Below are positions 15,108-24,336 of a DNA stretch of 64,000 nucleotides, in pieces. Where the stretch lies: positions 17,432-81,431 of the forward strand of contig CAYJTG010000006.1 of NCBI GenBank assembly GCA_964373255.1. The letters are read 5' to 3'. The stretch's first letter is position 1. Every line of letters starts with the position of its first letter. The translations under genes were made by a program, and so were the position numbers. This DNA comes from JACPVU01 sp964373255 (lineage in GTDB: Archaea; Aenigmatarchaeota; Aenigmatarchaeia; GW2011-AR5). The notes under the pieces were generated by a model. It ran no database searches. It was not told the origin of the DNA and saw only the letters and a program-made list of their open reading frames with translations.

Positions 15108-17528
15108 TCACTCCGCCGGCATTGAGATGCCGAAGACCTTTGACACGCCGTCCTCCATGCTCACGCCAAATACTTTGTCGGCCTGACTGATTGTTATGTC
15201 GTTGTGCGTGATTACGACAAACTGGACGCTCTTTGAATAGTTCTTTATGAGGTTTGCGATCTTGTTCGTGTTAGCCTTGTCCAGTGCCGCGTCTACTTCG
15301 TCCAGAACGTAGAACGGCGCTGCGCTGTGCTGCATGATCGCGAACAAGAACGCCAGTGACGTCAACGTCTTCTCGCCGCCTGACATCACATCGAGGTTGA
15401 GCACTTTCTTGCCTACAGGGCTTGCCTCTATGACAAGGCCCGAGTCGATGTTGTTCTCCTCTTCCAGCCTCAGCCGCCCTGTACCGCCCATTGTCGTATC
15501 GGAGTATATCTTTGCAAAATTCAGCGATATGGTTGTAAACGTCTCCATGAATTTAGAATAGCGCCTCTGCTCCACGTCTTTAACAACGTTCATGATAGCC
15601 TCCTTTTCCTCGAGCAGTTTGTCAAGTTTCTTTTTTAATTCTTCGAACTCGATATTCATTATTTCGAATTCCTCAATGGCTTTTAGGTTGACGGGGCCAA
15701 GCCTGTTTATCTCGATGATGGCGTCCCTCACACGCTCCTGCAGTTCATTTTCAGACAAATTGTAGAATTCCGTTACGTCCTTGTAATCCTCGCGTTCGAT
15801 CTTCAGGTTATCCATGTTCGCTTCTGACCGCGCTTTTTCTATCCTGTTCTTGCTGATTCTGTTCTGTAGAACAAGCCTCTCCTCGTAGATCTCCTTGCGC
15901 CGCTTTCGCATACCTTCGACTGCAATATCTTCCTCTTGTTTTGATTTTTGAAGCTTTATTACATCCGCCGATTCCTCTTTCTCCTGACTCTTTAATTTTT
16001 CGAGCTCTTTTTCCATCTTGTCAATTTCTGTGAGCAGCTTTTCATTTTCCCCCTCGATCTTTCTCATCTCGTTTGCGTGGCTTGTGCGGTGGACGTGCCT
16101 GTAAAATCCGCCTATCATGGCACCTGACGTCTCGATGAGGTCGCCATCAAGCGTGACTATGCGAAAGTCATCGATCTTTCTTGCGGTATCGATGTTGTCA
16201 ACAACTATTGTACTTCCAAGGACGTACTGTAGTGCTTTCTCGTATTTCTTGCTGAATTTTATGAGGTCTATCGCGTATCCTATTATCTTCTCCTTGCCCT
16301 TGTAGTCATTCCGTTTTTTAGGCTTTATTTTGTTAAGTGGTATGAACCGCGCACGGCCAAGCTTCTTCTCCTTGAGGTATTTTATACACTCGGCGGCAAC
16401 ATCGTCATTTTCAACGACAATGTCATTCGCGTGCCTTCCCAGTGCAACGGCCAAAGCTATGTCGTACCTTTTTGGAATCTCTATCAGACTCGAAACTGTA
16501 CCAAAAACGCCAGGTTTGTTAAGATCCAGTAAGCGCTGGACAACCTCGTTCGCGCCGCTTATACTCCGCAGCCTTGTGAGCTCGCGAGAGTTTAGGTCTA
16601 TTTTGTCCTTTTTTCGTATAATCTCTGTCTGCGTAGAATCTATCGTTCTCAGTATATCATAATTTCTGGACCTGGCAAGTATGTCATCCGTCATTTTCTT
16701 TAGCGCCGCTTCTTTTTTTTCTAGGTCTGCCTCTATTTTTTTGAACTCCTTTTCCAGGCTGTCAAATTTCTTTGTCTCATCTGTGACGTCCTTGTCAAAC
16801 GCTTTCAGCCTTGCCTCCGCTTCGTCAAGCCGCTTTTTTATGAGCGAGGCCTTCGACTTCCTGAGCTCTGCATTGAACCTCTGGTATTTTTCTGCATTCT
16901 CTTTTTCCTGTTTCAGCCTCGTTACAAGCCTCTGCTTTTCAGCCACGATTATCATGTTTTCCCGAACTCTTGCATCGACCTGGTCGAGCTCCTTTACGGC
17001 TTTTTCTTTCTTTTCGTCGAACTCACGTATTCCGGAAATCTCGTCTATTATGCCCCTGCGCTCGGACGACGACATTTCTATTATTCGTGTCACGTCGCCC
17101 TGCATTATTATGTTGTAGCCATCCGGGGAAAGGTTTGCGTAGGAAAGGATGTCAAGAATCTTTGACCTTGTAACGGTCTTGCCGCTGAGCTTGTAGATGG
17201 AGATCCCGCTCCTTGTTATCTTTCTTGTGACCTTGAACTCTTTCTCGCCGGGTATTTTGCCGTCAGAATTATCCAGGTACAGAGATACCTCGCAGAAATC
17301 TGCCGGCTTACGGGTGCGTGCGCCGTTGAACAATAGGTTTTGCAGCTTCTGCGCCCTGATCGTTCTTGCCGAACTGGTGCCAAGGACGAATGTGAGTGCG
17401 TCGATTATATTGCTCTTGCCGGATCCGTTCGGACCTGCCACACAATTGAACCCGGAAGGAAACGGAATCGTAATCCTGTTCGCAAACGACTTGAATCCCT
17501 GCATCGTTATTCTATCTAGACGTACCAT
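15108..17528 (-). CDS. smc: SMC chromosome condensation ATPase, short-armed
   Basis: 806 residues against roughly 1150-1200 for typical SMC. The Walker A GPNGSGKS (residues 33-40), hinge (about 340-470, GVFGTVSSLIEI...GGFYRHVHR), signature MSGGEKTLTSLAF and Walker B FYVLDEVDAALD are intact. The shortening falls in the two coiled-coil arms, each about 165-190 residues instead of about 300. Start supported by GGTGAaaccca. It forms the condensin complex with downstream ScpA and ScpB. No frameshift or junction suggests a recent deletion. Confidence 0.93.
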   Translation of the reverse strand: MVRLDRITMQGFKSFANRITIPFPSGFNCVAGPNGSGKSNIIDALTFVLGTSSARTIRAQKLQNLLFNGARTRKPADFCEVSLYLDNSDGKIPGEKEFKVTRKITRSGISIYKLSGKTVTRSKILDILSYANLSPDGYNIIMQGDVTRIIEMSSSERRGIIDEISGIREFDEKKEKAVKELDQVDARVRENMIIVAEKQRLVTRLKQEKENAEKYQRFNAELRKSKASLIKKRLDEAEARLKAFDKDVTDETKKFDSLEKEFKKIEADLEKKEAALKKMTDDILARSRNYDILRTIDSTQTEIIRKKDKIDLNSRELTRLRSISGANEVVQRLLDLNKPGVFGTVSSLIEIPKRYDIALAVALGRHANDIVVENDDVAAECIKYLKEKKLGRARFIPLNKIKPKKRNDYKGKEKIIGYAIDLIKFSKKYEKALQYVLGSTIVVDNIDTARKIDDFRIVTLDGDLIETSGAMIGGFYRHVHRTSHANEMRKIEGENEKLLTEIDKMEKELEKLKSQEKEESADVIKLQKSKQEEDIAVEGMRKRRKEIYEERLVLQNRISKNRIEKARSEANMDNLKIEREDYKDVTEFYNLSENELQERVRDAIIEINRLGPVNLKAIEEFEIMNIEFEELKKKLDKLLEEKEAIMNVVKDVEQRRYSKFMETFTTISLNFAKIYSDTTMGGTGRLRLEEENNIDSGLVIEASPVGKKVLNLDVMSGGEKTLTSLAFLFAIMQHSAAPFYVLDEVDAALDKANTNKIANLIKNYSKSVQFVVITHNDITISQADKVFGVSMEDGVSKVFGISMPAE

Positions 17529-18009
17529 TGGGTTTCACCTTTCTCTTTTTGTAATATTCAACAGACTTCTTTACTATATCATCATAAGATTCTGGTTTGC
17601 TGCCTATAGAATCAAGTAGATCTTTTGTTCTTTTAGAAATTCTGAGTGTTGTCTGAATTTCCACATTTTCTGCCCAAATCTCAAAAAAATTCTTTGATAT
17701 TTTTTCATCGCTTACTATTCTGTCTATTACGCTTTTTGTTTTGGTCTCTCTATAAGCAGGTATAATAAATATCATTTTCGTAATGCTTGACCTGTAATTC
17801 TTGAATTTTTGTTTTATAATTTTGTAAGAAATTGTTAATTGACATTCTACACCTATCCTTTCGGACCCTTTTAGTGCCAATAGATCTATTCTGTTTCTAC
17901 CTTCCATCATGGCTTCCTTCACAACGGTATACCCTTTGTCAGAAAAATATTTTGATGCCTTATTGATAAGATTTTTATGAACGTTCTTTCCATATAAACT
18001 AATTGGCAT
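17512..18009 (-). CDS. Nuclease-like protein with C-terminal ribbon-helix-helix segment
   Basis: 165 residues. The N-terminal half contains NRIDLLALKGSERIGVECQL, resembling the D...ExQ core of PD-(D/E)xK restriction-like nucleases. The C-terminal 40 residues (TTLRISKRTKDLLDSIG..ESYDDIVKKSVEYYKK) resemble RHH-type archaeal antitoxin/regulator domains. It may be a self-regulating nuclease-like protein. It overlaps the smc start by 17 bp. GTGATtagg before 18009 sets the start. The promoter carries a perfect palindrome. Confidence 0.5.
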   Translation of the reverse strand: MPISLYGKNVHKNLINKASKYFSDKGYTVVKEAMMEGRNRIDLLALKGSERIGVECQLTISYKIIKQKFKNYRSSITKMIFIIPAYRETKTKSVIDRIVSDEKISKNFFEIWAENVEIQTTLRISKRTKDLLDSIGSKPESYDDIVKKSVEYYKKRKVKPNGTSR

Positions 18010-18024
18010 CCTAATCACAACTTT

Positions 18025-18059
18025 AAAGTATAACTATACTTTATTTATATTTATACTTT
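18025..18059. promoter_or_regulatory. Palindromic operator candidate over a TATA region
   Basis: AAAGTATA-AC-TATACTTT is an 18-bp perfect palindrome at 18025-18042, with another TATACTTT half-site at 18052-18059. It overlaps the minus-strand TATA region of the RHH-containing nuclease-like gene, 16 bp before its start. RHH proteins commonly bind such short palindromes in their own promoters, so autoregulation is a reasonable inference. Confidence 0.45.
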
Positions 18060-18162
18060 GTGGAATAATGTACTTTGAAGTATCATACGTATAATCTCGA
18101 TCGTGTTGTGCGAAAATTTTGTCGCGCTTAACTAACCTTTTTAAGCATTTTCGCCAAAGACA

Positions 18163-19419
18163 ATGAGCATGAATTACGACGTTATCATAATAGGTAGCGG
18201 GCCGTCCGGCTCGACTGCTGCCATGTATTTGGGAAAGGCGTTGGGAAAAGAGAAGGTTCTGGTCGTGGATAAAAAGTTGTTTCCACGCGACAAGATATGC
18301 GGCGACGCCCAGGGCCGTAAAGCGGCAAACATATTGAGGGAGCTTGGCATCGAAGAGGACTATAGAAAGCTGCCGGGCCAGCCTATATACGGAATAACGC
18401 TCAGCTCGCCAAACGGAACGCAGGTCCATTTGGACGTTGAAACCCGTGACAAGCCTTCACCTGGCTATGTGCACAAAAGGATGGTTTTTGACAATTTTAT
18501 GTTTGATAGCGCAAAGAAGTGGGCAGAGTTTAAGCAGATGACGGTAACGGACGTTATAATTGAGAATGGCTATACAAAAGGCATTGTCGGAACAAACGAA
18601 AACGGCGAGGAGGAAAAGATTTATTCCAAGATTGTGATAGCAGCTGACGGCGCGAACAGCGTTGTGGCTGCAAAGTTAGGATTAAACAAGAACCCCCTCG
18701 ACCATTTCATCGTGGCCACGCGCCAGTACTACAAGGGCGTAAAGGGCATGACGGACCGCATAGAGATACACATGATAAAATCGCTTATCCCTGGCTATTT
18801 CTGGATATTCCCGTTGCCTAACGGCGAGTCAAACGTAGGCCTGGGCATGATTGTAAAAGACATGAAGGACAAGAGCGTCAACCTGAAGGAAGCCATGCTC
18901 CATGAAATAAGGCATAACCCGCTCTTTGCCGAGCGGTTCAAAGATGCACAGCCTCTGGAGGACGTGAAGGCCTGGAATCTTCCCATAGCCAGCTACCGCA
19001 GGAAATGCTACGGCAATGGTATTCTGCTCATAGGTGATGCCGCATCTCTGATAGACCCGCTGAGCGGCGAGGGCATAGGAAACGCCATGATATCTGCAAG
19101 GATAGCGGCAAAAGTGGTGTTAGACGCACTGAAGAACGGTGATTTTTCCGAGGGATTCCTGAAGAAATACGACGATGAATTGTGGGAGACGATAGGCCAC
19201 GAAATCAAGACAAACTACAAGCTGCAGAGGCTTGGCAAAAGATTCCCGTTCATGATCGACAAGCTGCTCGCGAGAGCAAGCAAGGACGAGGATTTCAGAA
19301 AGAAGGTCGAGAAAATGCTCCCGTACACAAGCGGCCGCGAAGAGATAGGCACGGGCGATTTCTTGATGATGCTCGCGCCCGAAGAGCCTGAGGTCATGAA
19401 AGCGGCGCGGGAAGAATAG
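18163..19419 (+). CDS. Geranylgeranyl reductase family flavoprotein
   Basis: 418 residues. DVIIIGSGPSGSTAAMYLGK is the FAD Rossmann loop, DKICGDAQG the family signature region, and GILLIGDAASLIDPLSGEGIGNAM the second FAD site. In archaea this family saturates the geranylgeranyl chains of membrane ether lipids. The GGGP synthase and cis-prenyltransferase elsewhere in the window fit with this. The start may be 18163 or the second methionine at 18169. Confidence 0.88.
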   Translation: MSMNYDVIIIGSGPSGSTAAMYLGKALGKEKVLVVDKKLFPRDKICGDAQGRKAANILRELGIEEDYRKLPGQPIYGITLSSPNGTQVHLDVETRDKPSPGYVHKRMVFDNFMFDSAKKWAEFKQMTVTDVIIENGYTKGIVGTNENGEEEKIYSKIVIAADGANSVVAAKLGLNKNPLDHFIVATRQYYKGVKGMTDRIEIHMIKSLIPGYFWIFPLPNGESNVGLGMIVKDMKDKSVNLKEAMLHEIRHNPLFAERFKDAQPLEDVKAWNLPIASYRRKCYGNGILLIGDAASLIDPLSGEGIGNAMISARIAAKVVLDALKNGDFSEGFLKKYDDELWETIGHEIKTNYKLQRLGKRFPFMIDKLLARASKDEDFRKKVEKMLPYTSGREEIGTGDFLMMLAPEEPEVMKAAREE

Positions 19420-19449
19420 AAATTAAAAGAATCCGTACTATTTCTTCTT

Positions 19450-20046
19450 ATGCAACTCCTCTACCAGGGCGCAGAAGCCGTGATATCGAAAGACGAAAAT
19501 ATTGTAGTGAAAAATCGTATAAAGAAAAGCTACCGTGCTGAACAGATAGACACAAATCTGCGCACAAGGCGTACAAGATCAGAAGCCAGACTATTGCGGG
19601 AAGCAAGAAGGGCCGGTGTGATGACGCCTCAAATACTGGAAGAAGAAGATTTCACAATAAAGATGGAGTTTATCGACGGGGAAAAAGTAAAGGACATTCT
19701 TGATAGAAATAACTTCAGGGAAATCGCCAAAAATATCGGTGCGTGTATCGCAAAACTGCACGGCTATAATATAATCCACGGCGATCTCACGACAAGCAAC
19801 ATGATCCTTGTAGAAGGGAAAGTCTATTTTATTGACTTCGGTCTCGGCTTTTTCTCCCAGCGCATAGAAGACAAAGCCACAGACATGCACCTGCTGAAAG
19901 AAGTCCTTGTATCGACGCATTTTGAAATAGCCGATGACGCGTGGGGGCTAATTCTTGGCTCGTACAAAAGCGATTACGACCAGAGCGACAAAGTTATTAA
20001 AGCGTTATCCAAGATAGAAAAGAGAGGCAGATACGTGGAAAGATAA
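19450..20046 (+). CDS. bud32: Bud32-type KEOPS kinase
   Basis: 198 residues, small atypical protein kinase/ATPase of the KEOPS complex that makes t6A in tRNA with Kae1. GAEAVI, the KNRIKKSYR basic segment, IHGDLTTSNMI (catalytic HGDLTTSN) and FIDFGLGFFS (DFG-like) are all family hallmarks. Here it is not fused to Kae1. Followed after 2 bp by the MazG-like gene and then S15. Confidence 0.93.
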   Translation: MQLLYQGAEAVISKDENIVVKNRIKKSYRAEQIDTNLRTRRTRSEARLLREARRAGVMTPQILEEEDFTIKMEFIDGEKVKDILDRNNFREIAKNIGACIAKLHGYNIIHGDLTTSNMILVEGKVYFIDFGLGFFSQRIEDKATDMHLLKEVLVSTHFEIADDAWGLILGSYKSDYDQSDKVIKALSKIEKRGRYVER

Positions 20047-20048
20047 TT

Positions 20049-20405
20049 ATGACGACACTAGAAGAAATAGTAAAATTCCAGGAAGAGTTCGACAAAAAGC
20101 ACGGCTGGTTCGATGATCTGAAGGACCACGACGACAAGTTTTTCGCCCGCCTTCAGTACGCCACAATAGCACTAGCCGGCGAGGTAGGCGAGTTTTCAAA
20201 CTTCCTGAAGAAGATACTGAGAGAAAGAAATTTGAGCGGGGAAGTAGACGAAGTGCACATGGCTTCAATGAAGGAGGAACTCGTGGATGTTTTTATATAC
20301 TTAATCATACTTTCACTCATACTGAAGGTCGACATTCCAAAGGCATACTTTGAAAAGATGAAATTCAACGACCAGAAATATAATAAGTTCGAGAAGAAGG
20401 GATAG
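20049..20405 (+). CDS. MazG-like nucleotide pyrophosphohydrolase
   Basis: 118 residues, all-alpha NTP-PPase. ALAGEVGEFSNFLKK (ExxE) and EELVDVFIYLIIL (ExxD) carry the magnesium ligands. It presumably hydrolyses non-canonical or excess nucleoside triphosphates. It lies between bud32 and S15 with minimal spacing, so is co-expressed. Confidence 0.8.
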   Translation: MTTLEEIVKFQEEFDKKHGWFDDLKDHDDKFFARLQYATIALAGEVGEFSNFLKKILRERNLSGEVDEVHMASMKEELVDVFIYLIILSLILKVDIPKAYFEKMKFNDQKYNKFEKKG

Positions 20406-20414
20406 CTGATAATT

Positions 20415-20861
20415 ATGGCACGACGATATTCGCGAAAGCACGGCAAGCACGGCTCCACGAAGCCGCCAAGGCGCAGGCATCAGTGGGTCTTGTACGACAG
20501 GGAAGAGCTGGAAGAGCTCATAAAGAAGCTCGCCAGGGAGAACAAGACCGACGCAGAGATAGGCATCACCCTGCGTGACCAATACGGCGTGCCGGACGTA
20601 CGTGCGCTTAGTTTAAGGGTATCAAAGGTAACTTCCCAGATTTTAAAGAAGGAAGTCCCAGATGATATGTACAGCCTCATGGAAAAGTCTGTAAACCTTC
20701 ACGCACACCTTGCACAGAATCACGGGGATGCAAAAGCGATACACGGCTTGGAGCTTCTGGAATCTAAAATCCGCAGAATGGGAAAATACTATGCACGTAC
20801 GGGAAAATTGCCAAAAGACTGGAGATATTCAATAGACCAGGCCAAGCTGCTTGTGAAGTAA
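20415..20861 (+). CDS. rps15: Ribosomal protein S15 (S13e type)
   Basis: 148 residues. MARRYSRKHGKHGSTKPPR is the archaeal/eukaryotic extension, and the conserved core includes LRDQYGVPDVR and NLHAHLAQNHGDAKAIHGLELLESKIRR. It binds 16S rRNA in the small subunit platform. Preceded by GCTGATAATT, a partial ribosome binding site. Confidence 0.97.
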   Translation: MARRYSRKHGKHGSTKPPRRRHQWVLYDREELEELIKKLARENKTDAEIGITLRDQYGVPDVRALSLRVSKVTSQILKKEVPDDMYSLMEKSVNLHAHLAQNHGDAKAIHGLELLESKIRRMGKYYARTGKLPKDWRYSIDQAKLLVK

Positions 20862-20926
20862 TTGTTTTTCATATTATTTCTACGATTTTATAAACATTCC
20901 ACTCGTATTAAACTTGGGTGTGGATT

Positions 20927-22333
20927 GTGAACAACGGCATGAACCGCCAGCAGATTTACAGTTACTATTCCAACGATTTTGTCGTAGAACAGCTGATGAA
21001 GTACTCCAAAAAAAGAGAGGTAGCAGGCGCTTTCTGGAACGGCGCATACGACAAAAGGCCCAACATCCTGCAGTATCCCTCTGACATCACACAGATGGTG
21101 CGCAACGGCGTTACTTCTTTTCATTTATCTGTCGAGCACTGGAGCAATGCGATGGCGCTTACAAATGAGAAAGAGGGCTACGATAAGCTGCGGACTGGCT
21201 GGGACATGATAATCGACATAGACTCGAAATTAGGATTAGAGGAATCGAAGGTCGCGGCAGAACTGATACGCAGCCTGCTGAAAAAATATGGGATAAAGAA
21301 CTACGGGATAAAATTCTCGGGCAGGCGCGGCTTTCACATATGCCTGCCGTGGATTATGTTTCCCAAAGCTGTGGACTACAAGAAAACAGAGCTGATGTAT
21401 CCCGATATTCCGAGGATAACCGCCCGTTTCATAAGAAAGAAAATAAAATCCAGCCTTATGGACCATCTTATACGGTCGAGGGGCGCAAAGCAGCTTATAG
21501 AAATGCTCGACGAGGTCCCGGAGAAATTCAACCCTTATTTCTTTGTCGACGTCGAGAAAGACTGGGGAAACCGGCACATGTTCCGCGCGCCGTTTTCGCT
21601 GAATGAAAAGGCGTGGCTGGTGTCTGTACCTGTACAATTTAATCGGCTCAAGGATTTTTCGGCTGAATCGGCAAAACCCGAAAACGTCATCAGCCATTCT
21701 GGCGTATTTGAGGAGTTTATGAGAGGCGAGGAAAACGAGGCCGTCGACCTTGTGACTGACGCTATGGACTGGTATGCAACAATAAAAAAAGAGCCGCCAA
21801 AACCAAAAGGGCAAAGAATGATTGTGTGGGACGGGAAAATTTCTGAAGAATATTTTCCTCCGTGCATAAAAAATATTCTTTCCGGATTAACCGACGGCAG
21901 AAAGCGAAGCATATTCACGCTTGTGAATTTTCTGCGCATGACGAACTGGCCGTGGGAGGAGATAGAGCAGAAAATTTATGAGTGGAACGAAAAGAACAGG
22001 CCGCCGCTGCCGAGAAACATAATACTCGGCCACCTGAGGTCGAGCCAGAGGAATACAAAGAATTACAACCCGGCCAATTGCCCGCCTGAGGGAGACCTGT
22101 TTTACATGGATACGGTCAATATTTGTCGCCCTGACAATATATGCAAGCAGGGCACAAGTAAAATTGCGATCAAAAACCCGATCGTTTACCCGTTCAGGCT
22201 AATGAAAATTAGCAGCCACAGGCAGAAAAAAACCTACCGCGGTTATTCGTGCGGCGTATGCAACAAGGAATTCAAGAACACGCACTCCCTCGGCCTTCAC
22301 AAAAGCAGGATGCACAACGTAGAGGACGTGTAG
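20927..22333 (+). CDS. priS: Single-chain DNA primase: PriS catalytic domain fused to PriL-type Fe-S domain and a C2H2 finger
   Basis: 468 residues. Residues about 1-290 are the primase small subunit (GWDMIIDIDSK metal site, KFSGRRGFHI, second acidic site FFVDVEKDWGNRHMFRAPFSLNEK). Residues about 310-430 carry a PriL C-terminal-like Fe-S domain (EEYFPPCIKNIL, NC, ICRPDNIC, then IKNPIVYP), supplying four cysteines. The last 25 residues are a C2H2 finger (CGVCNKEFKNTHSLGLHKSRMH). Fused primases are known in Nanoarchaeum; the added finger is unusual. GTG start inferred after GGGTG; 20918 or ATG 20939 are alternatives. Followed by GINS. Confidence 0.88.
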   Translation: MNNGMNRQQIYSYYSNDFVVEQLMKYSKKREVAGAFWNGAYDKRPNILQYPSDITQMVRNGVTSFHLSVEHWSNAMALTNEKEGYDKLRTGWDMIIDIDSKLGLEESKVAAELIRSLLKKYGIKNYGIKFSGRRGFHICLPWIMFPKAVDYKKTELMYPDIPRITARFIRKKIKSSLMDHLIRSRGAKQLIEMLDEVPEKFNPYFFVDVEKDWGNRHMFRAPFSLNEKAWLVSVPVQFNRLKDFSAESAKPENVISHSGVFEEFMRGEENEAVDLVTDAMDWYATIKKEPPKPKGQRMIVWDGKISEEYFPPCIKNILSGLTDGRKRSIFTLVNFLRMTNWPWEEIEQKIYEWNEKNRPPLPRNIILGHLRSSQRNTKNYNPANCPPEGDLFYMDTVNICRPDNICKQGTSKIAIKNPIVYPFRLMKISSHRQKKTYRGYSCGVCNKEFKNTHSLGLHKSRMHNVEDV

Positions 22334-22397
22334 AATTTTCTCCACATTCATTTGTCCTTTATAAATTTTTCAATCAATGAAATGTTTGGTGTAACAC

Positions 22398-22916
22398 ATG
22401 CTGACGTTTGAAAAAATAAGAGAACTCGAAAGGGTGGAGCGCGACAACAAAAAACTGCAGAAGCTGCCTGACGACCTTCTTGACCAGCTGTGCGATTACC
22501 TGCGCAGGAAAGAAAAGATCGCTGAAAAGACGTCGTCGGACATACTTGAACTGGAAAATGTGAGAAATACCATAAAGCGCTTCTTCGAGCTCCGGGAGCA
22601 CAAGATCGCCATTTCTGCCCTGGACACAATAAAGACGGGCATCCCGCCGGAGAACATAACAAAAGAGGAGGAGAAGGTTTTTTATGAACTTGTGTACAGT
22701 TTAAAAAGCTTCAGGGAGAAGTTCTTTGAAGAACTCCAGAAAGAGCCTGCGCAGACGGAGGAAAAGGTTATATACCGCGTCAAAAAAACGCTCCCTGAAT
22801 TCGTAGGGCCTGACATGAAGACCTATAAGCTCACAGAAAACGAAATGGTGCAGCTTCCGAAAGAGCTGGAAGAGCTTCTCATTAAAGAGGGCGTAGTTGA
22901 AAAGGTAAAGGCGTAA
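22398..22916 (+). CDS. GINS subunit (archaeal Gins51 type)
   Basis: 172 residues; part of the CMG-like replicative helicase with MCM and the GAN/Cdc45 protein. The helical A domain (KIRELERVERDNKKLQKLPDDLLDQLCDYL... ELENVRNTIKRFFELREHKIAISAL) is followed by a short B domain (YKLTENEMVQLPKELEELLIKEGVVEKV). The position directly after the primase gene is the usual archaeal arrangement. GGTGTaacac precedes the start. Confidence 0.85.
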   Translation: MLTFEKIRELERVERDNKKLQKLPDDLLDQLCDYLRRKEKIAEKTSSDILELENVRNTIKRFFELREHKIAISALDTIKTGIPPENITKEEEKVFYELVYSLKSFREKFFEELQKEPAQTEEKVIYRVKKTLPEFVGPDMKTYKLTENEMVQLPKELEELLIKEGVVEKVKA

Positions 22917-22927
22917 ACGTGATAGTA

Positions 22928-23236
22928 ATGATTCTTACAACAACACCAGGCGTAGAAGGCAAAAAAATCAAGAAGTATTTAGGACTTGTGACAGGCGAAA
23001 CTATAGTTGGTGCAAACATAATAAAAGATATATCGGCAGGAATCAGGGATATCGTCGGCGGGCGTGTAGGAAAGTACGAAAAGGAACTAAAAAAGGCGAG
23101 AGAGATTTCCATCAGTGAAATGGTTGAAATGGCGGAAAAACTGGGGGCGAATGCCGTGGTTGGTATAGACCTCGATTACGAAACCATAGGCGGGATGCTG
23201 ATGGTCAATATAAGCGGAACCGCCGTTGTTATATAG
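22928..23236 (+). CDS. YbjQ/UPF0145 family protein
   Basis: 102 residues: TTTPGVEGKKIKKYLGLVTGETIVGAN, YEKELKKAREISISEMVEMAEKLGANAVVGIDLDYE is the YbjQ signature (putative heavy-metal-binding domain, forms pentamers; role unclear). The start is set by GTGATagta before the ATG at 22928. Lies between GINS and L44e genes. Confidence 0.85.
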   Translation: MILTTTPGVEGKKIKKYLGLVTGETIVGANIIKDISAGIRDIVGGRVGKYEKELKKAREISISEMVEMAEKLGANAVVGIDLDYETIGGMLMVNISGTAVVI

Positions 23237-23248
23237 TAGGTCATATTT

Positions 23249-23599
23249 ATGATTATCCCGAAAACCCAGAGAAGGTACTGCAACTTTTGCAGGAAACATA
23301 CCATGCACACGGTTGAAGAAGCAAAGAGAAAGCCCAGAAGGCAGGATACAAAAAGCCAGCGCCGCTTTCTTAGGAAACTGGCTGGATACGGGTCTTTCCC
23401 AAAGGAAAATCCCAAGGGAAGGGAAAAGCCAACGCGCAGGGTGGATTTCCGCTACAAATGCACGGTCTGCAACAAAAAGCATTCTATTGGCGAGGGCTTC
23501 AGGGTCAAGAAGTTCGAGCTAAAGGCTGCAGAAAAGCATGATAAGGAGCAGGAAAATGTAACAGAGAAACCCCAGGTGCCTGCAAAAGCTGCTGAATAA
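23249..23599 (+). CDS. rpl44e: Ribosomal protein L44e
   Basis: 116 residues. IPKTQRRYCNFCRKHTMHTVEEAKR with the first CxxC, and YKCTVCNKKHSIGEGFRVKKFEL with the second, form the zinc ribbon. The C-terminal 25 residues are a charged extension beyond the normal about 92-residue length. In many archaea S27e and aIF2-alpha follow directly; here those are at 35-36.7 kb on the other strand. Confidence 0.95.
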   Translation: MIIPKTQRRYCNFCRKHTMHTVEEAKRKPRRQDTKSQRRFLRKLAGYGSFPKENPKGREKPTRRVDFRYKCTVCNKKHSIGEGFRVKKFELKAAEKHDKEQENVTEKPQVPAKAAE

Positions 23600-23670
23600 A
23601 TTGAAGATCGTAGTATTAAACTAAATTCATAGCGATAAATCATGTTTTTATTGATCAAAAGGTTATCGTA

Positions 23671-24312
23671 ATGGTTCTGAATGTCATTTTTGGCTTTCTT
23701 CTTGCCTATACCCCGATTGTTGCCGTCACGATTTTCTCTGTCTGTATACTTATATTGATAAATATTTTTTACAAGATTCTCATAAAACAGAATGAAGCCA
23801 AACAGCTGAAGGAAAAGACAAAAGAGCTCAACAAGCAGATGCGTGAGGCGCAAAAAGCCGGAAACAAGGATGAAGCCAACAGGCTGATGTCCGAGACGAT
23901 GCGCGAGAACGGAAGGCTGATGCGGCTCACGATGAAACCAATGATCGTATCGTTCATAATAGTCATTGTTTTCCTGCCCTGGCTTTCTGACGCATATGGC
24001 GACAGGCTGGTGACGCTGGAAAATAATGCCGGAAAGTTTACACTCCAGGGCGTAGATTACAGTGTTGTTAAATCAGAAAATTCTATCGCAGTAAACGGCG
24101 AGGCCGCTTGCATATCGTGCACCAAGAAAATAGAGAATATTATGTTTGAGATAACGCAGCAGGACGGAAAGATAAGCTTCGCGCCCGTTGTGGCAATGCT
24201 GCCGGTATCGCTGCCATTTGTAGGTAATACGTTAGGGTGGCTGGGCTGGTACATAATCGTCTCGATACCTGTGGCGATCCTGACAAGAAGGCTCATGAAG
24301 ATTTACGTTTAA
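23671..24312 (+). CDS. DUF106 / YidC-Oxa1-EMC3 superfamily membrane insertase
   Basis: 213 residues with an N-terminal helix, a cytosolic coiled coil (residues about 45-80, QNEAKQLKEKTKELNKQMREAQKAG), then a helix with FLPWLSDAYG and a C-terminal helical hairpin. This matches the archaeal DUF106 (Ylp1) family, homologous to EMC3/TMCO1/Oxa1, which inserts membrane proteins. A CISC cysteine pair occurs in the extracytoplasmic loop. Confidence 0.82.
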   Translation: MVLNVIFGFLLAYTPIVAVTIFSVCILILINIFYKILIKQNEAKQLKEKTKELNKQMREAQKAGNKDEANRLMSETMRENGRLMRLTMKPMIVSFIIVIVFLPWLSDAYGDRLVTLENNAGKFTLQGVDYSVVKSENSIAVNGEAACISCTKKIENIMFEITQQDGKISFAPVVAMLPVSLPFVGNTLGWLGWYIIVSIPVAILTRRLMKIYV

Positions 24313-24336
24313 TTCTTTTCTTTTCAATCTTATTCT

